NCBI GenBank assembly: GCA_051002235.1
Contig: JBPCMN010000009.1
Location: forward strand, 9,664 to 73,663
Source: JBPCMN01 sp013695115
GTDB lineage: Bacteria > Actinomycetota > Acidimicrobiia > IMCC26256 > JACDBD01
Length of the DNA: 64,000 nt
Reading direction: 5' to 3'
A program made the translations under genes and the position numbers. The number at the start of each line of letters is the position of its first letter. Position 1 is the stretch's first letter. Shown here piece after piece: positions 33,718 through 43,845 of this stretch. The notes beneath the pieces are model-generated. The model worked only from the letters and a program-made list of their open reading frames with translations, searched no databases and was not told where the DNA came from.

Positions 33718-33877
33718 CGACGGCACCCTACCCGTGCCCTTCGTCATGACGTGACCGTCAGGATTCGCGCCCGCGCCCGGCATCACGCGCCTGGTGTCGT
33801 TAGAGTTGGGTCCGCAACCGAGCCCGTCCCCGCGCATCACGGCTCCGGGCGGGCCACTCGGAAAACAGGGGGAACGT

Positions 33878-35137
33878 ATGAAGAGCAAGCGATGGTTGCG
33901 GCTCGCCGCCGTGGGTGCCGCCGCCGGTCTGGTGGTTGCCGTCTCCGCCGGCTCGGCCGGCGCCGGTGGCGACGCGCCCGACCGCGAGTCGAACGGGGTC
34001 CTGAAATACGGGCTCCTGCTCCCGCAGACCGGGGCGCTCGACTTCCTCGGGCCACCCATGATCGACGCCGCCAACATGGCCGTGGAGGAGATCAACGCCG
34101 CCGGCGGCGTGAATGGCGCGCCGGCCGAGGTGACCCTCACCGACGACGGCACCGATCCCGACGTCGCCAACGCGGCCACCGACCGGCTCCTCCAGGAGGA
34201 CGTCGACGTGATCGTGGGCGCGGCGGCCTCGGGCGTCACACTGTCGGTGATCGACAAGATCACCGGTGCGGGCGTGGTCGAGTGCTCGCCGTCCAACACG
34301 GGTGTGCAGTTCACGACGTACCCGGACAAGGGCCGGTACTTCCGGACTGCCCCGCCCGACAACCTGCAGTCGCAGGTGCTCGCCGACCTGGTGGTGGACG
34401 ACGGGAACTCGGACGTGGTCATCGTCGCCCGTAGCGACGAGTACGGCGAGGGCTTCGCCGAGTTCCTCGAGAAGGAGCTCGACGGCGCCGGTGCCGACGT
34501 CCAGGACGTCATCCTCTACGACCCCGAGGCCACGAGCTACGACGACGTGGCCGAGCAGATCTCGGAAGCCGACCCCGAAGCGGTCGCGATGATCGCCTTC
34601 GACGAGGGTGGTGCCGTGCTCACGGCCGCCATCGAAGCGGGCGTCGGGCCGGCGGATCTGCAGTGGTACGGCACGGACGGTATCCAGAGCGCGACCTTCT
34701 TCGAGAACGTCGACGCCAACAACCCGGCGGTCGTGGAGGGGATCAGGGGGACGGCTCCGTCGGCGGCTCCCGCCGACGGCGAGGAGACGTTCCAGGAGCG
34801 GTTCCAGGCGTTCTCGCCGGGGACCGACACGATCTTCTCGGGTCACTCGTACGACTGCGTCGTGATCGCCGCGCTGGCGGCGACCGCGGCCGAGTCGGAT
34901 GCGTCCCAGGACATCGCCAAGGGCATCAACGCCGTCACCAAGAAGGGCACCAAGTGCAGCCTCTACGAGGAGTGCGTGGCCCTGCTCGGGGACGGCGAGG
35001 ACATCAACTACCAGGGCGCGGCGGGCCCGCTCGACTTCACCAAGAAGGGTGAGCCGGGCAAGGGCGCGTACGACACCTGGGAGTTCGCGGCCGACGGCAG
35101 CGTCGAGACCATCGACGAGAGCATCAAGGCCGGTTAG
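33878..35137 (+). CDS. ABC transporter substrate-binding protein, branched-chain amino acid type
   Basis: A 419-residue exported binding protein of the LivJ/LivK (periplasmic-binding type I) family. Signal peptide 1-30 ends near AGSAGAGG, with no lipobox cysteine. The two-lobed domain starts LKYGLLLPQTGALDFLGPPM and contains EEINAAGGVNG and TDRLLQEDVDVIVGAAAS. ATG at 33878 is preceded by AGGGGGA. It faces the livFGMH genes across a terminator, so it is a separate transcription unit of the same transporter. Whether it binds leucine-type amino acids or another ligand (amides, urea) is open. Confidence 0.9.
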   Translation: MKSKRWLRLAAVGAAAGLVVAVSAGSAGAGGDAPDRESNGVLKYGLLLPQTGALDFLGPPMIDAANMAVEEINAAGGVNGAPAEVTLTDDGTDPDVANAATDRLLQEDVDVIVGAAASGVTLSVIDKITGAGVVECSPSNTGVQFTTYPDKGRYFRTAPPDNLQSQVLADLVVDDGNSDVVIVARSDEYGEGFAEFLEKELDGAGADVQDVILYDPEATSYDDVAEQISEADPEAVAMIAFDEGGAVLTAAIEAGVGPADLQWYGTDGIQSATFFENVDANNPAVVEGIRGTAPSAAPADGEETFQERFQAFSPGTDTIFSGHSYDCVVIAALAATAAESDASQDIAKGINAVTKKGTKCSLYEECVALLGDGEDINYQGAAGPLDFTKKGEPGKGAYDTWEFAADGSVETIDESIKAG

Positions 35138-35252
35138 CGAACACTCGTCGCAAGACGAGAGAACAGGAGTGGGGGGCAGGGGGACCGGGCCCCACTTCCT
35201 TTTCTGGTCGCGCTCGCTTCGCTCGCCGCTCCCGCACGCACCTGGCGGTCCC

Positions 35253-35273
35253 GGGGCCGGGGGACCCGGCCCC
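35253..35273. terminator. GC-rich hairpin between convergent transporter genes
   Basis: GGGGCCGGG (35253-35261) and CCCGGCCCC (35265-35273) pair exactly around three bases. It lies between the stop of the binding-protein gene and the stop of livF, so it likely serves both strands. The rest of the 167-base gap holds another imperfect GGACCGGGCCCC hairpin near 35180 and nothing else recognisable. Confidence 0.65.
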
Positions 35274-35304
35274 CTGGCGGAGGATGGCAGCTCCTTTGCG
35301 TGCG

Positions 35305-36048
35305 CTATTCGGTCGCGGCTTCGGCCAGCGTCCCGAGGTAGAGCTCGACCACCTTGGGGTCGTGGAGCAGCTCGTCGCCGGGGCCGGTGTGGGCGTTGCG
35401 ACCCTGGTCGAGCACATACCCGCGGTCGGCGATCTCGAGACAGCGGCGGGCGTTCTGCTCCACCATCACGATCGACACGCCCGCGCCGTTGATCTCCTTG
35501 ACCCGCTCGAACACCTGGTCCTGCAACACCGGCGACAGGCCCGCCGACGGCTCGTCGAGGAACAGCACTGCCGGGTCCATCATCAGCGCCCGGCCCATGG
35601 CCACCATCTGGCGTTCGCCCCCGGAGAGCGAGCCGGCGCGTTGCTTGCGCCGCCCGGCGAGCAGGGGGAACAGGGAGGCCACGCCTTCGAACCGCTCGTG
35701 CCAGTGCTTGGGTCGCAGGTACAGACCCATGCGCAGGTTCTCCTCCACCGTGAGGCTCGGGAACACGTTGGCGAGTTGGGGCACGTACCCGACGCCCCGG
35801 TCGACGAGCTCGTGGGTGGGCAGGCCGGTGATGTCGTCACCCCGAAGCGTCACCGTTCCCGAACGCACCGGCACCAGCCCGAACATCGCCTTCACCAGCG
35901 TCGACTTGCCCGCCCCGTTGGGCCCGATCACACCGACGATCTCGCCGTGATGGACCTCGAGGCTGCTGCCCCTGAGGATGTCGACCCCCGGGAGATAGCC
36001 CGCCACCAGCTCGTGGGCGCGGACGAACGGCGGGGCGGGCTCGGTCAC
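35305..36048 (-). CDS. livF: ABC transporter ATP-binding protein, LivF type
   Basis: A 247-residue ATPase of the branched-chain amino-acid-type importer. Walker A is GPNGAGKSTLVKAMFG near 40, the ABC signature is LSGGERQMVAMGRALM and Walker B is VLFLDEPSAGLSP. GTG at 36048 overlaps the livG stop (GTGA). Length and the MVEQNARRCLEIADRGYVLDQG region are typical of LivF. Confidence 0.92.
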   Translation of the reverse strand: MTEPAPPFVRAHELVAGYLPGVDILRGSSLEVHHGEIVGVIGPNGAGKSTLVKAMFGLVPVRSGTVTLRGDDITGLPTHELVDRGVGYVPQLANVFPSLTVEENLRMGLYLRPKHWHERFEGVASLFPLLAGRRKQRAGSLSGGERQMVAMGRALMMDPAVLFLDEPSAGLSPVLQDQVFERVKEINGAGVSIVMVEQNARRCLEIADRGYVLDQGRNAHTGPGDELLHDPKVVELYLGTLAEAATE

Positions 36049-36896
36049 CCTCCCCCTCCGGTCTGGGCTTCCTCCGTGCGCTTGGCACCGAGGTAGGCGT
36101 CGATGACGGCGTCGTTGGTGGCGATCGAGGCCGGCGGGCCCTCGGCGATGACCTGCCCCTCGACCATGCACACCACCCAGTCGCTGATGCCCATCACGAC
36201 ATCCATGGCGTGCTCGACGAACATGACCGTCATGCCGTCGTCCCGCAGCTCGCGCACGTGGTCGAGGATCGACTGGAGGAGCGCGGGGTTCACGCCCGCG
36301 GTGGGCTCGTCGAGGAGCAGCATGCGCGGCTCGACCATGAGCGCCCGGGCCATCTCGAGCAGTTTGCGCTGGCCGCCCGACAGCGTGCCCGCGTACTCGG
36401 TTCGCATTTGCGCGAGGTTGAACCGCTCCAGCAGCGCGTCGGCGCGCGCCTCGATCTCGCGCTCCTGCTGTCGCCACAACGGTCGAACCAGGCACTCGCG
36501 CAGGCGTTCGCCCCGCTGCGTGGTGGCGGCCAGCGTCATGTTGTCGAGCACGGTCATCTTGGCCAGCGCCTTGGTCAGCTGGAACGTGCGCACCAGTCCG
36601 GTCCGCGGGATCTGGTAGGCCAGCATCCCCTCGAGCTGGCTGCCGTCGAAGCTCCACGTCCCCGCATCGGCGCGGTCGAACCCGGTGAGCAGATTGAACA
36701 TGGTGGTCTTGCCGGCGCCGTTGGGGCCTATGAGCCCGGTGATGGTCCCGCGCTGGCACTCGAGGTGGTCGACGTGTACTGCCACGAGGCCGCCGAAGCT
36801 CTTCCGCAAGCCCGAGACAGACAGGATCGGGTCGGGCTTCGCCACCCCGGGCTCGGGTGCGACACCGGTCACCGGGGCGGCGGTCTCACTGGGCAT
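36045..36896 (-). CDS. livG: ABC transporter ATP-binding protein, LivG type
   Basis: A 283-residue ATPase, partner of LivF. Walker A GPNGAGKTTMFNLLTGF, signature LSGGQRKLLEMARALM, Walker B MLLLDEPTAGVNPAL, and the LivG-specific C-terminal IATNDAVIDAYLG. It overlaps livM by 11 bases and livF by four. A 20-residue Pro/Glu/Val head precedes the domain. Confidence 0.92.
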   Translation of the reverse strand: MPSETAAPVTGVAPEPGVAKPDPILSVSGLRKSFGGLVAVHVDHLECQRGTITGLIGPNGAGKTTMFNLLTGFDRADAGTWSFDGSQLEGMLAYQIPRTGLVRTFQLTKALAKMTVLDNMTLAATTQRGERLRECLVRPLWRQQEREIEARADALLERFNLAQMRTEYAGTLSGGQRKLLEMARALMVEPRMLLLDEPTAGVNPALLQSILDHVRELRDDGMTVMFVEHAMDVVMGISDWVVCMVEGQVIAEGPPASIATNDAVIDAYLGAKRTEEAQTGGGG

Positions 36897-37875
36897 CGAT
36901 GAGCACCTCCTCCCGCTTCCCGAGGATCCCCTGGGGCCGGAAGATCATGAGGAGCATGAGCCCGAGCCCCACGAGCGCGAACCGCAGCGCGCCGATGTCG
37001 GTCTCGTCGAGGACCGACTCGGGGATCCAGCCCGCTCGGATCGCCTCACGGGCGAAGCCCTCGGTGAACTGGATGACGAACCAGTAGAGGACTGCGCCGA
37101 CGATCGGTCCGAGTCGCGACGCCGGCCCGCCCAGGATCAGCACGGTGTAGATCGCGAACGTCACCACCGGGAGGTAGCTGTCGGGGTTCACCGACTGGCG
37201 GTCGATGGCGAGCAGCATTCCCGAGAACGCCCCGATCACCCCCCCGATGACGAGGCTCTGGAGCTTGAGCACGAACACGTTCTTACCCAGGCTGCGGGCG
37301 GCGTCCTCGTCCTCGCGGATCGCCCGCAGGACGCGGCCCCAGGGGCTGCGGGTGAGCAGTACCACGAGCACGGTGAAGACGGCGACGAGCGCCCACGCGA
37401 CGGTCAGCACCCACAGGCCCCGCTCGGTGAACGAGACCCGGCCGATGCCGTACTCGCCGTTGGGGAACGGGTTGAGGTCGAAGAAGTCGTTGCCGAAGCG
37501 CTGGATCCCGAATACGCCCCGGGTCAACGAATCCTCTCCCGGACCGCGGATGAGGATCCGCAGCACCTCTGCTGCCGCGATCGTCACGATGGCGAGGTAG
37601 TCGGCCCGGAGGCGGAGGGTCGGCAGCCCGAAAAGCAGACCGAGCGCGACCGCGGCGGCGACGCCGACGAGCAGCCCCAGCCACAGCGGGCCGCCCTGGT
37701 CGACGGTGATGGCGGTGCCGTAGGCGCCCACCATGAGGAAGGCGACGTGGCCGAAGTTGAGCAGCCCGGTGTACCCGAACTGGAGGTTCAGTCCGACCGC
37801 CGCCAGCGCGTAGGCGGCCGCCAGCGGCCCGATCGCCACCCGGATCGCGTCGGCGAGGACCTCGACGATGTCCAT
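36886..37875 (-). CDS. livM: ABC transporter permease, LivM type
   Basis: A 329-residue inner-membrane permease with about eight or nine hydrophobic helices, including AAYALAAVGLNLQFGYTGLLNFGHVAFLMVGAYG near the N terminus, the typical LivM opening. The cytoplasmic loop RSPWGRVLRAIREDEDAARSLG is the coupling site for the ATPases. ATG at 37875 is directly preceded by GACCATAGAG, an ending like that of the dispersed leader element. Confidence 0.92.
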   Translation of the reverse strand: MDIVEVLADAIRVAIGPLAAAYALAAVGLNLQFGYTGLLNFGHVAFLMVGAYGTAITVDQGGPLWLGLLVGVAAAVALGLLFGLPTLRLRADYLAIVTIAAAEVLRILIRGPGEDSLTRGVFGIQRFGNDFFDLNPFPNGEYGIGRVSFTERGLWVLTVAWALVAVFTVLVVLLTRSPWGRVLRAIREDEDAARSLGKNVFVLKLQSLVIGGVIGAFSGMLLAIDRQSVNPDSYLPVVTFAIYTVLILGGPASRLGPIVGAVLYWFVIQFTEGFAREAIRAGWIPESVLDETDIGALRFALVGLGLMLLMIFRPQGILGKREEVLIDAQ

Positions 37876-37935
37876 CTCTATGGTCGCCTCGCCTCGGCCG
37901 GCGGGATACCCGCCGGCCGCCCTACGGGCCGCTCG
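37876..37935 (-). promoter_or_regulatory. Hairpin leader before livM, possible distant relative (E) of the dispersed element
   Basis: On the minus strand the sequence just before the ATG reads CCGGCGGGTATCCCGCCGG (a perfect hairpin) followed by CCGAGGCGAGGCGACCATAGAG and then ATG. The ending matches GAGGCCATAGAG of copy B and the design (GC hairpin, GAGG, ATAGAG, ATG) is the same, but the upstream blocks are not clearly shared. The rest of the 138-base livH-livM gap is GC-rich repeats of CGAGCGGCCCG with no further feature. Confidence 0.4.
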
Positions 37936-38013
37936 GCGACGTGCCCTGCGGGCCGCTCGGGACTCCGTGCTCGTTCGACTGCGCTCGCTCGCTCTTGGTG
38001 CATTCGCATCTCC

Positions 38014-39333
38014 CTATCCCACCCGTTCGGCCCGGCCCAGGAGGCCCTGGGGGCGGATCAGCACCGCCAGGATCAGCACGGCCAGCGCCACGCCCAGCTT
38101 GTACTTGCTCTCGACCCAGTACGTACTCACCTGCGTCGTCACGCCGATGACGAGTCCACCCGCCATCGCGCCGTAGGCGGTGCCGATCCCGCCCAGGATG
38201 ACGGCGGCGAACATCGACAGCAGCAGGGTGAAACCCATGTCGTAGGTGATCTTGTCGGTGATGCCCTGGAACACGCCGCCGAGCCCGGCCAATGCCGCGC
38301 CGGCGATCCAGGTGACGAGGATCACCCGCTCGACGTCGATGCCCGAGGCCTCGGCCAGATCTCGGTCGTCGGAGACCGCCCGCATGGCGGTGCCGAGGCG
38401 GGTGCCCTGGAGCAGGAGCCCTACCGCCACGAGCAGCGCGAGCGACAGCCCGATGATCACGAAGTCTTTGGGCGGAAGCGAGATCGGCCCCACGTCGAAG
38501 TTCTTCTGCACCGTGAACTCGGTGAACGGCCGCGGCCGCTCGCCGAAGATGATGAGGAACACGTGGCGGAGGAAGAGCCCCAGCCCGATGGACACGACGA
38601 TGAGGGCGACGTTCCCCGAGCGCCGTCGGCGCAGGCGTCGGAAGAGCCCGGATTCCAGCACGTAGCCGAAGAGACCGCCGGCGAGGAGAGCGAGTACGGC
38701 GGCGGCGACCAACGGCATCTCCGGTCCGCCTGCCGACGCGCTCAGGAAGAACGCGATCAGCGCCCCGAACGTAACCACCTCGCCGTGGGCGAAGTTCACC
38801 AGGCCGGTGACGCCGAAGATGAGCGACAACCCGACTGACGCGAGCGCGAGCACCACCCCGACCCGGATGCCCTGGACCCCCAGGTTGAGCAATCGCTCGG
38901 CCGGCGACCTGCTCGTCGTCGTGCGCTCACCGATGGCGAAGATGAGTCCCTTGGCCCGACCTTCCTCGATCTCGACTTCGAGGCTCGCCTTGTCCTCGTC
39001 GCGGAGCCCGACTCCCTTGGGCAGGGTGTCGGTGTCGAGCGTGACCGTGTACGTGCCTGGGCCCGGGAGCATGATCTCCCAGCTGCCTTCCTCGTCGGTG
39101 ACCGCCTCGCCCACTTCGCGGTCGCCCTTCTTGGCGGTGAGCTCGACTCCCTCCAGCGGTTTGGACGGTTCCTTGGTCTTGTCCTGGATCCGGCCCCGCA
39201 CGAACTCGGGCTCGTCGACCGGCGTCTCCTCGTCGTCCTCCTGAGCGGAGGCGGGCATCGCGGATGCGACCGCCAGCGCGCCCGTGAGCGCGAGCAGTGC
39301 GAACGCTCCCCAGGCTCTCGTCCGTGGTCGCAC
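38014..39333 (-). CDS. livH: LivH-type permease fused to an exported carboxypeptidase-regulatory-like domain
   Basis: A 439-residue protein. Residues 1-30 are a cleavable-looking signal peptide (ALLALTGALAVASAMPASAQ). Residues about 40-135 form a beta-rich domain of the carboxypeptidase-regulatory/SpaA-like kind (VRGRIQDKTKEPSKPLEGVE, EEGSWEIMLPGPGTYTVTLD). Residues 150-435 are the LivH permease with about eight helices, including GLSLIFGVTGLVNFAHGEVV and the coupling loop GTRLGTAMRAVSDDRDLAEASG. Normal LivH is about 290 residues. GTG at 39333 has AAGGGGGG upstream. The extra domain would face the outside. Confidence 0.9.
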   Translation of the reverse strand: MRPRTRAWGAFALLALTGALAVASAMPASAQEDDEETPVDEPEFVRGRIQDKTKEPSKPLEGVELTAKKGDREVGEAVTDEEGSWEIMLPGPGTYTVTLDTDTLPKGVGLRDEDKASLEVEIEEGRAKGLIFAIGERTTTSRSPAERLLNLGVQGIRVGVVLALASVGLSLIFGVTGLVNFAHGEVVTFGALIAFFLSASAGGPEMPLVAAAVLALLAGGLFGYVLESGLFRRLRRRRSGNVALIVVSIGLGLFLRHVFLIIFGERPRPFTEFTVQKNFDVGPISLPPKDFVIIGLSLALLVAVGLLLQGTRLGTAMRAVSDDRDLAEASGIDVERVILVTWIAGAALAGLGGVFQGITDKITYDMGFTLLLSMFAAVILGGIGTAYGAMAGGLVIGVTTQVSTYWVESKYKLGVALAVLILAVLIRPQGLLGRAERVG

Positions 39334-39398
39334 GGATTTCCCCCCTTGATCCGGGTGCGGAGTCTAGGAGTCAGACCTCGAAAGGGGAATGGCCCCGG

Positions 39399-40109
39399 TC
39401 AGCGCCCGAACAGCGCCACCAGCACGGGCGCGAACACCAGGGCGGGCAGGAACGACGCCGCCCGTACCTCGGCGATGTCGAGAAGGCGCAGCCCGATCCC
39501 GATGAGGAGGAGTCCTCCGACCGCGCTCATCTCGTCGACCATGCGGTCGGTGAGCACGTCGTCGAGCAGGGCGGCCGAGGCGGTGAGGCCACCCTGGAGC
39601 ACCGCGATGGTCACGACACTGGCGGCGACGCCCCACCCGAGTGTCGTCGCGAACGCCAATGCCGCGAAGCCGTCGAGGGCGCTCTTGGTCGCGAGCAGGT
39701 CGATGTCGCCGTTGAGCCCGTCCTGGATCGAGCCCAGGATCGTGAGCGGGCCCACGCAGAACACCAGCGACGCCACCAGATAGCCCTCGACGAAGCGCGA
39801 TCTGGTCGAGGACCCCGATGCGCGCGGTGCCCGACTCACGCGTGCCTCGATCCGTTCGCCGACGCGCTCGAGGCGGTCTTCGAGCCGCAGCAGCTCGCCC
39901 ACGAGCCCGCCGAGCAGGAGCGCGCCGAGCATCAGCAACGCGTTGCGGGTCAGCAGCCCCTCGCGCACACCGAGGAACACGGTGAACAGGCCAAGACCCT
40001 GCATCACGGTGATGCGGAAGCGTTCGGGGAGCCGGCTGCCCAGCAGCACGCCCGCGGTCGAGCCCGCCAGCATCGCCGCGATGTTGATGAGCGTGCCCGC
40101 GCCCCGCAC
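39399..40109 (-). CDS. DUF554 membrane protein
   Basis: A 236-residue polytopic protein of the DUF554 (YdfK/YqgA) family, with about seven hydrophobic segments. The start RGAGTLINIAAMLAGSTAGVLLG and the segment VFCVGPLTILGSIQDGL are family hallmarks. GTG at 40109 gives that standard start. Function is unknown; a transporter role has been suggested for the family. Divergent from the EamA permease gene. Confidence 0.88.
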   Translation of the reverse strand: MRGAGTLINIAAMLAGSTAGVLLGSRLPERFRITVMQGLGLFTVFLGVREGLLTRNALLMLGALLLGGLVGELLRLEDRLERVGERIEARVSRAPRASGSSTRSRFVEGYLVASLVFCVGPLTILGSIQDGLNGDIDLLATKSALDGFAALAFATTLGWGVAASVVTIAVLQGGLTASAALLDDVLTDRMVDEMSAVGGLLLIGIGLRLLDIAEVRAASFLPALVFAPVLVALFGR

Positions 40110-40215
40110 GATCGGGAAACTAGGTCGGGCGGGCACGGGCGCGTGCGAGACTCGCCCGATCGGACGCAGGTTCATCACGACCACGCACGGCACGCGGCCG
40201 GAGGCGTTCGGTCCG

Positions 40216-41115
40216 GTGGAGTGGAGCCTGCTCGCCGCGGCCGCGGCCATCTGGGGCTCGTCGTTCCTCTGGATCGAGTACGGGCTCGAGTCGTTCCGCC
40301 CGCCGGTGGTGACGACCGCACGTATCGCGCTCGGGGCGCTCGCCCTGGCAATGGTGCCGGTTGCCCGCCGCACCCGCATCGACCGGAGCGACTGGCCCCG
40401 GGTCGTGGTGCTCGCGCTCACGTGGATGGCGATCCCGTTGATGCTCTTCCCGGTGGCGCAGCGGTGGATCGACTCCTCGTTGGCGGGGATGCTGAATGGC
40501 GCGGTGCCGCTCACGACCGCGTTCGTGGGCGTGGTGGCGCTGCGGGCCCTGCCCGGGCGGGTCCAGCTCTTCGGCCTGGCCGTCGGCTTCTCCGGCGTGG
40601 TGTGCATCACCTGGCCGTCCATCCAGGACGCCGACGCCACCGCCCTGGGCGTCGGGCTGTGCGCGATCGCGGTCACGCTCTATGGGATCGGCGCCAACGT
40701 CGCGGTGCCGCTCCAGCAGCGCTACGGCGCACTGCCGGTGTTGCTGCGGGCGTTGTTGGTCGCGCTGGCCCTCGTGACCCCGATCGGCGTCGCCGCGCTC
40801 CCGGGCTCGGAGTGGGGCGGCGGGAGCGCGGCCGCGATGCTCCCGCTGGGACTGCTCGGCACCGGCTGGGCGTACGTCGCCTTCGTCACGCTGTCCGGAC
40901 GGGCCGGCGCCACCCGCGGTGCGGTCGCCATCTACTTCACGCCGGTGGTGGCGATCGTGCTCGGCGTGGTGGTGCGCGACGAGCACGTCGCCGCGGTGTC
41001 GCTCGTCGGCGCCGGGCTCGTGATCCTCGGCGCCTGGCTCACCAGCCGGGGCGAGGCCTCCCGCATCCCCGACACCCGGATCACCGAGGCCGAGCCGGCG
41101 GTCGTCCCCGGCTAG
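40216..41115 (+). CDS. EamA-family (DMT superfamily) transporter
   Basis: A 299-residue drug/metabolite exporter with about ten hydrophobic helices in two EamA repeats, starting EWSLLAAAAAIWGSSFLWIE; AIYFTPVVAIVLGVVVRDE lies in repeat two. GTG at 40216 is the only sensible in-frame start after the divergent gene. Substrate unknown, commonly amino acids or small metabolites. Its stop and the stop of the convergent gene share the bases CTAG (41112-41115). Confidence 0.85.
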   Translation: MEWSLLAAAAAIWGSSFLWIEYGLESFRPPVVTTARIALGALALAMVPVARRTRIDRSDWPRVVVLALTWMAIPLMLFPVAQRWIDSSLAGMLNGAVPLTTAFVGVVALRALPGRVQLFGLAVGFSGVVCITWPSIQDADATALGVGLCAIAVTLYGIGANVAVPLQQRYGALPVLLRALLVALALVTPIGVAALPGSEWGGGSAAAMLPLGLLGTGWAYVAFVTLSGRAGATRGAVAIYFTPVVAIVLGVVVRDEHVAAVSLVGAGLVILGAWLTSRGEASRIPDTRITEAEPAVVPG

Positions 41116-42869
41116 GCGACGGTGCCGGGGGCGCCGTCGTCGGTGACGATGGGCAGGCGGGCGGCCTCCCACGCCTGGAGGCCGCCCGCGAGGTTCACCG
41201 AGTCGAAGCCCCAGGCGTTCAGCGCCTCGGTCACTGTCGCCGATCGACCGCCGGATCGGCAGATCGTGACGATCTGCCGGTCCTTGGGGAGTTCCGCCTG
41301 GCGCGCCTGCACCTCCTTCATGGGCACGAACACGGCGGCGGGCGCATGACCGGCGGCCCACTCGACGGGCTCGCGCACGTCGAGAAGCAGCGCACCGTCC
41401 TCGACCAGCTTCTGGCCAGCGTCGGGATCGACCTGGGGAACGTTGCGCGCGGGCATGGCGTCTCCTTGGTCGTGGTCGAGGGGATGATCGTCGAGCGGGA
41501 GCCCCGCCGCCCGCCACGCCTCGAACCCACCCAGCAGGTCGGAGACGTCGGCGAACCCGGAGGCCGTGAGGACGCTGGCGGCGATCGCCGAGCGGTAGCC
41601 GCTCGCGCAGTACGCGACCGTCGGCCGCTCGGGATCGAGCCGGTCGAGCGCGTCGACGAGCGCGGGGAGGGGGGCCGTCACCGCACCGGGCAGAACGCCG
41701 CCGGCGGTCTCGCCCGGGTTGCGCACGTCGACGAGCTGGAGCTCGGGGGTGTTGCCGCGCCGCTCGGCCAGCTGCTCGATGGTGACCCGTGAGCTGCGCT
41801 CGACCGCCTCGGGACAGTCGAGGAACGCGTGCAGCGGCTCGGCCAGCGCGCCCACGACCCGATCGAAGCCGATGCGTCCGAGCCGGACCTTGGCCTCGAG
41901 CTCGCGGCCGGGATCGGTCACCAGCACGATCGACCGGGACGGGCCCAGCACGTCGCCGACGTACTCGGCGAACCGTCCCTGGAGCCCGACGTTGACCGCG
42001 CCCTGGAGGTGGCCGGCGGCGAAGTCCATCGGCTCGCGGGTGTCGAGCACGACGCCGCCGTCGTACTGCACCGTGATGACCTCGTCGAGCGACAGCGGCA
42101 CCGGCGGCGTCTCCTCGTCGAGCAGCGGATGGGTTTGACGATTGGCCTGGGCGTCGAACGCGAAGTACTGCGGCCGCAGCGGCTGGCCCTCGGTCACCAG
42201 TGCGACGAACTCGCTCTCGCTCATCGGCGCGAGCGCGTAGTTCACGCGGCGTTGCTCGCCGATCGTGCTCTGGGTCTCGGTCGAGAGCTTCTTCCCGCAT
42301 GCGGATCCGGCTCCGTGCGCGGGGAAGACCCGGGTGGCGTCGGGCAGCGTCAGCAGCTGCGTGTGCAGCGACCGGTACAGCCGGCCGGCGAGGTCCTCGG
42401 GCGACGCCCCCGCCGCCGCCAGCAGGTCGGGTCGGCCCACGTCCCCGATGAACAGCGTGTCGCCGGTGAGCACCCCGTAGGGCGTCTCGTCGTCCGCGTG
42501 CTCACGGACGACCACGCTGATCGACTCGGGAGTGTGGCCAGGGGTGGCCCGGACCTCGAGGTCGACCTCGCCCAGGCTCAGGTGGCTGCCGTCGGCGAGC
42601 GGCTCGATCTGGAACTCGACATCGGCGGCGCCGCCGTACGAGATGGTCGCGCCCGTCCGAGCCGCCAGCTCGAGATGACCGCTGAGGAAATCGGCGTGCA
42701 CGTGGGTCTCGACCACCCGCTCGATCGTGAGCCCGGCGGCGTGGGCGTCGCGCAGGTAGCCGCTGACGTCGCGTTGGGGGTCGACCACGACCGCCCGACC
42801 GGTGGTCTCGTCACCGATGAGGTACGACGCGTGCGACAGGCAGTCGAGGTAGTACTGGGTGAAGATCAA
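41112..42869 (-). CDS. Metallo-beta-lactamase fold/rhodanese fusion with three rhodanese-like domains
   Basis: A 585-residue protein. The N-terminal MBL domain resembles persulfide dioxygenase (ETHE1 type), with metal ligands in ETHVHADFLSGH, GHTPES and LTGDTLFIGDVGR and the late histidine in FPAHGAGS. Three rhodanese-like domains follow: about 275-370 (no catalytic Cys visible), about 380-470 (VAYCASGYRSA, Cys present) and about 490-580 (VTICRSGGRSA, Cys present). Likely role in persulfide or thiosulfate metabolism. Start TTG at 42869 is chosen because no ATG/GTG is near; the longer frame to 43016 is not protein-like. The third domain may also be made separately from an internal ATG. Confidence 0.85.
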   Translation of the reverse strand: MIFTQYYLDCLSHASYLIGDETTGRAVVVDPQRDVSGYLRDAHAAGLTIERVVETHVHADFLSGHLELAARTGATISYGGAADVEFQIEPLADGSHLSLGEVDLEVRATPGHTPESISVVVREHADDETPYGVLTGDTLFIGDVGRPDLLAAAGASPEDLAGRLYRSLHTQLLTLPDATRVFPAHGAGSACGKKLSTETQSTIGEQRRVNYALAPMSESEFVALVTEGQPLRPQYFAFDAQANRQTHPLLDEETPPVPLSLDEVITVQYDGGVVLDTREPMDFAAGHLQGAVNVGLQGRFAEYVGDVLGPSRSIVLVTDPGRELEAKVRLGRIGFDRVVGALAEPLHAFLDCPEAVERSSRVTIEQLAERRGNTPELQLVDVRNPGETAGGVLPGAVTAPLPALVDALDRLDPERPTVAYCASGYRSAIAASVLTASGFADVSDLLGGFEAWRAAGLPLDDHPLDHDQGDAMPARNVPQVDPDAGQKLVEDGALLLDVREPVEWAAGHAPAAVFVPMKEVQARQAELPKDRQIVTICRSGGRSATVTEALNAWGFDSVNLAGGLQAWEAARLPIVTDDGAPGTVA

Positions 42870-42894
42870 CGCCGATATCCTCGCACCGGTGCCG

Positions 42895-43845
<951 letters not shown>

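Noticed and set aside
39297..41792. 831-codon plus-strand open frame across several genes
   Set aside because: It runs antisense to the DUF554 and MBL-rhodanese genes and in another frame of the EamA gene; composition is repetitive Arg/Gly/Ala and no domain is visible.
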